A stretch of 16,270 bases of DNA from Candidatus Pelagibacter sp. (GTDB lineage: Bacteria; Pseudomonadota; Alphaproteobacteria; Pelagibacterales; Pelagibacteraceae), in NCBI GenBank assembly GCA_013204495.1, contig JABMNQ010000013.1, positions 1 through 16,270 on the forward strand. The letters are read 5' to 3'. Below the pieces are notes generated by a model that ran no database searches, was not told the origin of the DNA, and saw only the letters and a program-made list of their open reading frames with translations. The first letter of the stretch is position 1. Each line of letters begins with the position of its first letter. Below are positions 10,395-16,270 of this stretch, one piece after another. Both the position numbers and the translations under genes were made by a program.

Positions 10395-10639
10395 TGAAAG
10401 ATAAAAATTTACCACTCGATAATAACATTAGTTCCTTGGAAGAATTAACAATTGAAGCAAATAGCATTATCGAATCTCTCGAAAAAGAAAAAGATCTCGA
10501 GCATTCCATTGACACCTATCAAAAATTATTAAAATTAAACAATATTATTGAAAAAAAATTTCATAAAGATAATAAAAAAATTAATGAAGAAACAAAAAGT
10601 AGAATTAATAAAATATTATCTAAAAAAAATGGAAAATAA
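10394..10639 (+). CDS. xseB: exodeoxyribonuclease VII small subunit XseB
   Basis: Small helical subunit (81 residues; E. coli has 80) of exonuclease VII, which degrades single-stranded DNA. The family pattern is visible: SSLEELTIEANSIIESLE (13-30), then LEHSIDTYQKLLKL (35-48) and a Lys-rich tail with KKI. The sequence alone is weakly conserved, but the xseB-ispA-dxs order is a well-known conserved cluster and makes the call firm. ATG 10394 is chosen. The frame is open upstream to a TTG at 10355, but using that would overlap divergent tsaC and add a non-homologous stretch. Overlaps ispA by 11 bp. The large subunit xseA is not in the window. Confidence 0.87.
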   Translation: MKDKNLPLDNNISSLEELTIEANSIIESLEKEKDLEHSIDTYQKLLKLNNIIEKKFHKDNKKINEETKSRINKILSKKNGK

Positions 10640-11501
10640 ACTTATAAAAATAGCCCGTGACACAAATATATTTCTAGAAAGTTTTCTAAAAAAACAAAAA
10701 AAAACAGAATTAATTTCTGCCATGAAATACAGCTTGTTTCCAGGTGGAAAAAAAATTAGATCAAAAATTTTATTAGATATAGGTGACAAGTTTAAAATCC
10801 AATACCAAACATTAATAGCTATAGGAGCGGCTGTAGAATGCATACATGCATACTCACTAATTCATGATGATTTACCTTGTATGGATAATGATATCCTAAG
10901 AAGAGGAAAGGCTTCAACCCATATTAAATTTGGAGAATCTACTGCAGTACTTGCTGGCAACTCACTTTTGACAATGGCTTTTGAAATTTTAACTAGCTCT
11001 TATCTAAAAATAACTGAAACGAGTAAATTATCTTTGATTAAAAAACTGTCAGAGTGTTCTGGTCATCTTGGTATAGCGGGGGGTCAATATTTAGATTTAA
11101 GCTTTGAAAAAAAAAAAGTTTCAAAAAATAAAATTATCGATATGGAAATTAAAAAAACAGGAAAACTATTTAGTTTTTGCTGCTCTGTGCCAGCTATAAT
11201 CAAGAATAAAAGCATAAGTGATATAAATTTTTTTGAAAAGATTGGCTCAAATGTAGGTCTTCTGTTCCAAATAGCTGATGATATAATTGATTTCAGAGGC
11301 TCTTCTAAAGTTGCTGGAAAAAAAACTGGTAAAGATAAAAAAAAGGGCAAAGCAACCTTAATCAGTTTGCTTGGATACAAAAATGCTATTATATATAGTG
11401 AAAATATTAAATTTAAAATAATTAGCGATCTAAATAAATATAATTTTAAGTCAAAAAATTTACACGAGACTCTAGATTATATTTTAACAAGAAATAAATG
11501 A
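10629..11501 (+). CDS. ispA: farnesyl diphosphate synthase IspA
   Basis: Trans-prenyltransferase that condenses DMAPP/GPP with IPP to C15 farnesyl-PP. 290 residues from ATG 10629 (E. coli 299). GGKKIR (39-44) binds pyrophosphate. The first Asp-rich motif is the six-residue-spaced form DDLPCMD (80-86), typical of bacterial farnesyl-PP synthases. Tyr75, five residues before it, is the aromatic chain-length stop. GGQYLDL (151-157) and the second motif QIADDIIDF (214-222) follow. The frame is open upstream to a TTG at 10548, but that would overlap xseB by 92 bp and add 27 Lys-rich residues. ATG 10629 fits the family N-terminus and overlaps the xseB stop by 11 bp. Its TGA overlaps the dxs ATG (ATGA). 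A run of eleven A residues lies at 11107-11117. Confidence 0.95.
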   Translation: MENKLIKIARDTNIFLESFLKKQKKTELISAMKYSLFPGGKKIRSKILLDIGDKFKIQYQTLIAIGAAVECIHAYSLIHDDLPCMDNDILRRGKASTHIKFGESTAVLAGNSLLTMAFEILTSSYLKITETSKLSLIKKLSECSGHLGIAGGQYLDLSFEKKKVSKNKIIDMEIKKTGKLFSFCCSVPAIIKNKSISDINFFEKIGSNVGLLFQIADDIIDFRGSSKVAGKKTGKDKKKGKATLISLLGYKNAIIYSENIKFKIISDLNKYNFKSKNLHETLDYILTRNK

Positions 11502-13426
11502 TAAAAGATTATAAATATTTAAAAAACATTAATTTTCCATCAGATTTAAGAAAACTTTCTGAAAATAATCTCCAGGATTTATCTAACGAAGTAAGAGCAG
11601 AGATGATAAATGCTGTTTCCGAAACGGGTGGACATCTTGGGGCTGGATTAGGTGTAGTAGAATTAACAGTCGCATTACATTATGTTTTTGATACACCTAA
11701 TGACAAACTAATTTGGGATGTGGGCCATCAAACTTATCCCCATAAAATTTTGACAGGCAGAAAGTCAAAAATTAAAACTTTAAGACAGGGAAAAGGTTTA
11801 TCTGGATTTACCAAAAGATCAGAAAGTGAATACGACCCATTTGGTGCGGCTCATAGCTCAACATCAATATCATCAGCTTTAGGAATAGCTGAAGCAAACA
11901 AACTATCCAATAAGTCAAATAATGTAATTGCCGTTATTGGTGATGGCGCAATTAGTGCGGGTATGGCTTATGAAGCCATGAATAATGCAGGCGCATCAAA
12001 AACTAAAATGATAGTTATTTTAAATGATAACGATATGTCAATTGCTAAACCAGTAGGTGCTATGAGAACCTATTTAGCAAAACTATTTTCAGGTAAAATT
12101 TACTTTAGTTTGAGAGAAACATTTAAATTAATTACTTCTGCTTTTTCAAAAAGATTTAGCGCGAAAGCTGCTAAAGCTGAAGATTTTTTACGCTCAGCTG
12201 TAACAGGTGGTACTCTTTTTAGTTCATTGGGATTTTATTACATTGGTCCAATAGATGGCCATGATTTAAAAACGTTGCTTCCAATTTTAAAGAACACAAG
12301 AGACTCTAAGCATCAAGGTCCAATTATGATTCATGTTAAGACACAAAAAGGTAAAGGATATTCGTTTGCTGAAAAAGCAAGTGATCATTATCATGGTGTT
12401 TCTAAGTTTAATGTAATTACTGGAGAACAAGTAAAAACTAGTGTAAATCTTCCAGCCTATACCAAGGTATTTGGGAATACTTTAGTAAAACATGCTGAGA
12501 AAGATAGTAAGATTGTTGGTATTACAGCTGCTATGCCAGGTGGAACAGGGATGGATATTTTTGCAAAGGAATTTCCAAAAAGAATGTTTGATGTTGGAAT
12601 AGCTGAGCAACATGCTGTTACTTTTGCGGCAGGTTTGGCAACAGAAAGTTATAAACCTTATGTTGCAATTTATTCAACTTTTTTACAAAGAGCATATGAT
12701 CAAGTTGTTCACGACGTAGCCATACAAAGTTTGCCTGTAAGATTTGCAATAGATAGAGCAGGTTTAGTTGGGGCTGATGGATCAACTCATGCAGGCTCTT
12801 TTGATATTACTTATTTATCAACCTTGCCAAATTTTATAGTTATGGCTCCTAGCGATGAATCAGAATTTGTAAAAATGATTAATACTTCAGTAGATATCAA
12901 TGATAAACCTTGCGCTATTAGATATCCCAGAGGAACTGGTGTTGGTTTAGAGCTTCCTTCTATAGATGAAAAGTTGGAAATAGGTAAAGGAAGAGTTATT
13001 CAAGAAGGAAAACAAGTTTGCATTTTGAGCTTAGGAACAAGGTTAGAGGAATGTAAAATTGCCTCCGAAGAACTAAAAAACAAAGGTATCACATCTACGA
13101 TTATCGATGCAAGATTTGCAAAACCTTTAGATCAAGAACTCATTTTAAAATGTGCAAGAGAACATGAATTAATGATCACCATAGAAGAGGGATCAATTGG
13201 TGGTTTTGGCTCTCACGTTGAAAATTTATTAGCTGAAAAAGGGATATTTGATAAAGGTTTAAAATTTAGGTCGATGACATTACCAGATACTTTTATAGAG
13301 CAAGATGATCCAAAAAAAATGTATGATGTTGCAGGTTTAAATGCTTCACACATTTCAAAAAAAATATTTGATATTCTATTTAATAAAGACTCAATTAAGG
13401 TAGTTAAAAGTTCAAATAAATATTAG
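11498..13426 (+). CDS. dxs: 1-deoxy-D-xylulose-5-phosphate synthase Dxs
   Basis: Thiamin-diphosphate enzyme joining pyruvate and glyceraldehyde-3-phosphate to DXP, the entry to the MEP isoprenoid route and a precursor of vitamin B6 and the thiamin thiazole. 642 residues (E. coli 620). Visible motifs: GGHLGAGLG with His46, [12 protein letters not shown] (73-84), the TPP/Mg motif [18 protein letters not shown] (148-165), and IAEQH with catalytic Glu370. His299, Tyr392, Arg398, Asp427, His431 and Arg478 fall at the same numbers as the active-site residues described for the E. coli enzyme. ATG 11498 overlaps the ispA TGA by 4 bp. The last codons interlock with aroC on the other strand. The tlyA gene that often follows dxs in Alphaproteobacteria is absent here. 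Confidence 0.98.
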   Translation: MIKDYKYLKNINFPSDLRKLSENNLQDLSNEVRAEMINAVSETGGHLGAGLGVVELTVALHYVFDTPNDKLIWDVGHQTYPHKILTGRKSKIKTLRQGKGLSGFTKRSESEYDPFGAAHSSTSISSALGIAEANKLSNKSNNVIAVIGDGAISAGMAYEAMNNAGASKTKMIVILNDNDMSIAKPVGAMRTYLAKLFSGKIYFSLRETFKLITSAFSKRFSAKAAKAEDFLRSAVTGGTLFSSLGFYYIGPIDGHDLKTLLPILKNTRDSKHQGPIMIHVKTQKGKGYSFAEKASDHYHGVSKFNVITGEQVKTSVNLPAYTKVFGNTLVKHAEKDSKIVGITAAMPGGTGMDIFAKEFPKRMFDVGIAEQHAVTFAAGLATESYKPYVAIYSTFLQRAYDQVVHDVAIQSLPVRFAIDRAGLVGADGSTHAGSFDITYLSTLPNFIVMAPSDESEFVKMINTSVDINDKPCAIRYPRGTGVGLELPSIDEKLEIGKGRVIQEGKQVCILSLGTRLEECKIASEELKNKGITSTIIDARFAKPLDQELILKCAREHELMITIEEGSIGGFGSHVENLLAEKGIFDKGLKFRSMTLPDTFIEQDDPKKMYDVAGLNASHISKKIFDILFNKDSIKVVKSSNKY

Positions 13427-14505
13427 CTACACTGCGCTTTATTCATCAGATAGTGATCTAACAAAACGCAATTCATCATAGCCTCTCCAACAGGGACTGC
13501 ACGAATACCAACACACGGATCATGCCTACCTTTAACTGAGATAGCTGTATTTTTTCCAAATTTATCTATAGTTTTTCTACTTGTTAAGATTGAGGAAGTT
13601 GGTTTTACTGCAAATGAAACTATAATTTCCTGCCCCGTTGAAATTCCACCAAGGATACCTCCTGCATTATTAGAGTTAAATTTTATTTTTTTACCTTTTT
13701 GAGAAATTTCATCTGAATTTTGTTCTCCACTTAGTTGGGCTGAGTTCATACCAGAACCAATGTTAACTCCCTTGACTGCATTAATACTCATCATTGCAGA
13801 AGCAATATCCATATCTAGCTTAGAATAAATGGGTGCGCCTAATCCAACAGGTATTCCTCTAGCTCTTACCTCAATTATAGCACCACAAGAAGAGCCTGAT
13901 TTTCTTATGTCTAATAAGTATTTTTCCCAAAGCTTTAAAATATTTTGGTCAGGACAAAAAAAAGGATTTTGATTAATTATTTTATCTGACCATTTAGTTG
14001 TATCACAACCCAATATACCTAATTGTGTAACAGCACCTATGACTTTAAATTTTTTGCCTAATTTATTTTCTAATACTTTTTTAGCAATTGCGCCAGCTGC
14101 AACTCTTGCTGCTGTTTCTCTAGCAGATGATCTTCCACCTCCACGGTAATCTCTTATTCCATATTTTTTAAAATATGTAAAATCTGCATGTCCAGGTCTA
14201 AATTTGTCTTTAATATTTCCATAATCTTTTGATCTCATGTCTTTATTGTAAATAATTAAAGATATTGGGGTGCCTGTTGTTTTTCCCTCAAACACACCAG
14301 ACAAAATTTGTACTTTATCATCTTCTTTTCTTTGAGAGGTAAATTTTGACTGTCCTGGTTTTCTCCTGTCTAATTCAATCTGTATATCTTGTTCGTTTAA
14401 GTTTATATTGGGCGGACAACCGTCGACTACACATCCTATTGCTGGACCATGAGATTCCCCCCAAGTTGTGAAACGAAATTGCTTTCCAAAAGTATTAAAT
14501 GACAT
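13423..14505 (-). CDS. aroC: chorismate synthase AroC
   Basis: Eliminates phosphate from EPSP to make chorismate, the last shikimate-pathway step; needs reduced FMN. 360 residues, full length. The three family signatures are clear: [17 protein letters not shown] (16-32), [21 protein letters not shown] (121-141) and [18 protein letters not shown] (327-344). The RPGHADFTY segment with the catalytic-type His106 is also intact. ATG at 14505-14503 is 33 bp from divergent pdxH. Stop TAA (minus strand, 13425-13423) interlocks with the TAG of dxs. It is probably a single-gene transcript, with a TATAAT very close to the start (14513-14518). Confidence 0.98.
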   Translation of the reverse strand: MSFNTFGKQFRFTTWGESHGPAIGCVVDGCPPNINLNEQDIQIELDRRKPGQSKFTSQRKEDDKVQILSGVFEGKTTGTPISLIIYNKDMRSKDYGNIKDKFRPGHADFTYFKKYGIRDYRGGGRSSARETAARVAAGAIAKKVLENKLGKKFKVIGAVTQLGILGCDTTKWSDKIINQNPFFCPDQNILKLWEKYLLDIRKSGSSCGAIIEVRARGIPVGLGAPIYSKLDMDIASAMMSINAVKGVNIGSGMNSAQLSGEQNSDEISQKGKKIKFNSNNAGGILGGISTGQEIIVSFAVKPTSSILTSRKTIDKFGKNTAISVKGRHDPCVGIRAVPVGEAMMNCVLLDHYLMNKAQCS

Positions 14506-14506
14506 T

Positions 14507-14523
14507 ATCTATATTATATAGAT
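14507..14523. repeat. inverted repeat (7-bp arms, 3-bp loop) between aroC and pdxH
   Basis: ATCTATA-TTA-TATAGAT is a perfect inverted repeat in the 33-bp divergent gap. On the minus strand it contains a perfect TATAAT (14513-14518). It is too short and too A/T-rich to be a good RNA hairpin. A protein-binding operator shared by both genes, or chance, are both possible. Confidence 0.4.
14513..14518 (-). promoter_or_regulatory. -10 hexamer for aroC, predicting a near-leaderless mRNA
   Basis: The minus strand reads TATAAT only 7 bp before the aroC ATG. If this hexamer is used at normal geometry, transcription starts within a base or two of the start codon. No good -35 is seen at 16-18 bp. On the plus strand the same stretch offers TATATT (14510-14515) or TATTAT (14512-14517) for pdxH. 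Confidence 0.35.
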
Positions 14524-14538
14524 TATTTTGTTAAAATT

Positions 14539-15165
14539 ATGAATCAAAAAAACTCACTTGGACTTAATAGCTGCTTTTTGGATCTTAAAGACCCAATAGA
14601 GTTGTTTGAAATTTGGATGAATGAGGCCAGAAAATCAGAACCTAATGACCCTAATGCTCTCGCATTGGCAACTTCTGATGTTAATAATTTTCCCTCAATC
14701 AGAATGGTTTTATTAAAGGATTTTAATAAAGAAGGATTTGTTTTTTATACAAATTTAGATAGTCAGAAAGGAAATGAATTAAAAAAAAACCCTAAAGCAG
14801 CGATGTGTTTTCATTGGAAGAGTCTATTAAGACAAGTAAGGATTAGTGGAATAGTAAAAAGGGTCTCAACTGAAGTTGCTGATAAATACTATAACTCTAG
14901 AAGTTATGAAAGTAGAATAGGCGCATGGGCCTCTAAACAAAGTTCTGTTTTAGATAGTAGGGTTGATTTGTTAAAATCGATAGAAGATTACAAGAATAAG
15001 TATAATGACAAGGATAAGGTGCCACGACCAGATTATTGGTCAGGCTGGAACTTAGTACCTTCAAGTATTGAATTTTGGTTAGATGGAGACAGCAGAATTC
15101 ATGAAAGACTTAAATTTATTAAAGACGAGAATGGCCAGTGGAACAGGTCGTTACTAAGTCCTTAG
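14539..15165 (+). CDS. pdxH: pyridoxamine/pyridoxine 5'-phosphate oxidase PdxH
   Basis: FMN enzyme oxidising PNP or PMP to PLP, the last step of DXP-dependent vitamin B6 synthesis and of salvage. 208 residues. FMN-binding segments are RMVLLK (55-60), FVFYTNLDSQKG (67-78) and FHWKSLLRQVRISG (91-104). SRIGAWASKQSS (125-136) follows, then the C-terminal signature IEFWLDGDSRIHER (177-190) with substrate residues Arg186 and His188. The C-terminus is LLSP, where many homologues have RLxP. The N-terminus is about ten residues shorter than in E. coli and lacks its Arg/Tyr lid and arginine-rich segment. Start ATG 14539; no Shine-Dalgarno. Divergent from aroC by 33 bp and convergent with ispB by a 4-bp stop overlap. 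Confidence 0.96.
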   Translation: MNQKNSLGLNSCFLDLKDPIELFEIWMNEARKSEPNDPNALALATSDVNNFPSIRMVLLKDFNKEGFVFYTNLDSQKGNELKKNPKAAMCFHWKSLLRQVRISGIVKRVSTEVADKYYNSRSYESRIGAWASKQSSVLDSRVDLLKSIEDYKNKYNDKDKVPRPDYWSGWNLVPSSIEFWLDGDSRIHERLKFIKDENGQWNRSLLSP

Positions 15166-16175
15166 AAGCTTCTTTCAAGACTAAACGAAGTAAGATTTTC
15201 TAAAGCTTTTTTTTCATCACTATCTTTAAATACAGTTAAAGAATTTGATGCAAGATTAATAAAGTGTTCTGCTTTTTTATAACATTCCTTTATAATTTTA
15301 TACTTGTTAATAAGAGTTAAGGTAAAATTTAAATCTTCATCTGATCTAGTTTCCTGTTTAAAAATATTCTTTAATTTTTCTTTTTCTAAAGAAGTAACAT
15401 TTTGAAATAATAAGATTACTGGTAAAGTAATTTTACCTTCAAAAAAATCTTTACCAATTTTTTTTCCGAAACTTTTTAAATTAGAATTGTAATCTAGAGT
15501 GTCGTCAGCAATCTGGAAAGTTAGTCCTAAATTTTTTCCATAAAACTCTAAAGCTTCTTTTTCTTTATTTTCCTTATTTGATAAAATTGCACCAACTTTA
15601 GTTGCTGCTGAAAAAAGCTCTGCTGTTTTTGCTGTAATAATTTTAAGATAAGTTTCTTCTAGCATGTCTATCTCACCTTTATGTTGAAGTTGCAAAACCT
15701 CCCCTTGTGCAATTTTAGAAGATGTTGAAGATAAAAGTTTTAAAACTTCTAAATTTCCATCCTCTACCATCATTTCAAAACATCTACTTAGAAGATAGTC
15801 ACCAATTAATACAGATGAGTGATTACCCCAAATTGAATTTAACGTTTTTTCCCCCCTTCTTATGTTTCCAAGGTCAATAACATCATCATGCATAAGAGTG
15901 GCCCCATGGATCATTTCAACACAAGCTGCTAAATTAATATCCCTACCACCTTTTGTATAGCCACATAATTTTGCAGCGCCAAGTGTCAATAAAGCTCTCA
16001 ATTTTTTTCCACCAGTTTCTATATGATAGTCAGTCATTTTTTGAACTAAATCAACTTCACTTAAAAGTTTTGACTTAATTTTTTCTTCTACTAAAACTAA
16101 TTTCTCATCAACAGAATCTTTTAAACGAAAATAAGAATTGTTTATTTGGTTTCTTAGCTGAACTAATGTTCCCAT
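15162..16175 (-). CDS. ispB: long-chain polyprenyl diphosphate synthase (IspB/octaprenyl type)
   Basis: Trans-prenyltransferase that extends farnesyl-PP to the long side chain of ubiquinone. 337 residues. GGKKLR (55-60) is followed by the first Asp-rich motif DDVID (97-101), which has the three-residue spacing of long-chain enzymes. The residue five before it is Ala92, small as expected when the product pocket must stay open. GEVLQLQ (158-164), KTAELF (183-188) and the second motif QIADDTLDY (221-229) follow. The exact chain length (C40 or C50) cannot be read from the sequence. Start ATG 16175-16173. Stop TAA interlocks with the pdxH TAG. A TATACT on the minus strand (complement of 16188-16193) is a possible -10, 12 bp from the ATG. 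Confidence 0.94.
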   Translation of the reverse strand: MGTLVQLRNQINNSYFRLKDSVDEKLVLVEEKIKSKLLSEVDLVQKMTDYHIETGGKKLRALLTLGAAKLCGYTKGGRDINLAACVEMIHGATLMHDDVIDLGNIRRGEKTLNSIWGNHSSVLIGDYLLSRCFEMMVEDGNLEVLKLLSSTSSKIAQGEVLQLQHKGEIDMLEETYLKIITAKTAELFSAATKVGAILSNKENKEKEALEFYGKNLGLTFQIADDTLDYNSNLKSFGKKIGKDFFEGKITLPVILLFQNVTSLEKEKLKNIFKQETRSDEDLNFTLTLINKYKIIKECYKKAEHFINLASNSLTVFKDSDEKKALENLTSFSLERSF

Positions 16176-16219
16176 AAAAAATAAGTTAGTATAATTAAGT
16201 TATATTTATTACTTATCAA

Positions 16220-16247
16220 TTGACGCACCTTAATCTTCAACTATAAG
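16220..16247 (+). promoter_or_regulatory. sigma70-type promoter reading out of the window
   Basis: TTGACG (16220-16225), 16 bp, then TATAAG (16242-16247): each hexamer matches five of six consensus bases at acceptable spacing, the best promoter in the window. Transcription would start near 16254 and leave the right edge, divergent from ispB. The rest of 16176-16270 shows no gene on either strand. Confidence 0.5.
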
Positions 16248-16270
16248 TAGTCTTTATATTAAATCAAAAA

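Noticed and set aside
10548..10628. TTG at 10548 as the ispA start
   Set aside because: It would overlap xseB by 92 bp and add 27 Lys-rich residues absent from the family; ATG 10629 fits.
11084..11380. Minus-strand open frame opposite ispA, and similar ones opposite folP (2958-3263, 3765-3956), glmM (4541-4750), thiD (5496-5756) and the xseB/ispA start (10616-10843)
   Set aside because: All lie inside well-identified genes, show reverse-translated low-complexity composition and have no recognisable motif.
16194..16220. TTGATA (minus strand, 16215-16220) as -35 for ispB
   Set aside because: Spacing to the TATACT -10 would be 21 bp, too long for a normal promoter.

Overview
The window is a stretch of ordinary housekeeping genes from a very compact, A+T-rich (by eye roughly 30% G+C) alphaproteobacterial genome. 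It most resembles the SAR11 / Pelagibacterales group. The reasons are the alphaproteobacterial gene order tilS-ftsH-folP-glmM-thiD, an alphaproteobacterial-type extended FolP, an RpoH with a classic RpoH box, and almost no non-coding DNA. Inside the window (before the last 95 bp) the gaps between genes total about 185 bp, and the largest is 45 bp. No start codon is preceded by a recognisable Shine-Dalgarno core. The taxonomic assignment is inference; no 16S or marker search was possible.

Layout. 1-7412 (+): tilS (5' end outside the window), ftsH, folP, glmM, thiD, purA, separated by 45, 6, -1, 1 and -1 bp. 7409-10373 (-): tsaC/sua5, rluD and rpoH, read leftwards. A plus-strand tRNA-Arg(UCG) sits in the gap between tsaC and rluD. 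10394-13426 (+): xseB-ispA-dxs, a tightly overlapping operon. 13423-14505 (-): aroC. 14539-15165 (+): pdxH. 15162-16175 (-): ispB-type polyprenyl diphosphate synthase. 16176-16270: no gene seen, but a good sigma70-like promoter points out of the window to the right.

How the genes connect. Dxs makes DXP, which feeds isoprenoids (IspA makes farnesyl-PP, IspB the quinone side chain) and, in organisms with the DXP-dependent route, also vitamin B6; PdxH makes PLP at the end of that route. Dxs needs thiamin diphosphate, whose pyrimidine half passes through ThiD. FolP (folate), AroC (chorismate) and PurA (AMP) are core biosynthesis, and GlmM supplies peptidoglycan and LPS amino sugars. FtsH and RpoH are the protein quality-control pair (in E. 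coli FtsH degrades RpoH). TilS, TsaC, RluD and the tRNA belong to translation.

I found no mobile element, CRISPR array, phage gene, riboswitch or convincing terminator, and no new multi-gene system. The most interesting signals are small: (i) all three convergent gene pairs overlap by exactly 4 bp through interlocked stop codons (CTAA/TTAG); (ii) a perfect 16-bp palindrome in the ftsH promoter shares a 13-mer with the tsaC/xseB divergent promoter; (iii) PdxH lacks the arginines that form the allosteric PLP cage in E. coli; (iv) FtsH has a Gly/Ser insertion beside its third zinc ligand; (v) FolP carries Ala where a Thr-to-Ala change gives dapsone resistance in Mycobacterium leprae.
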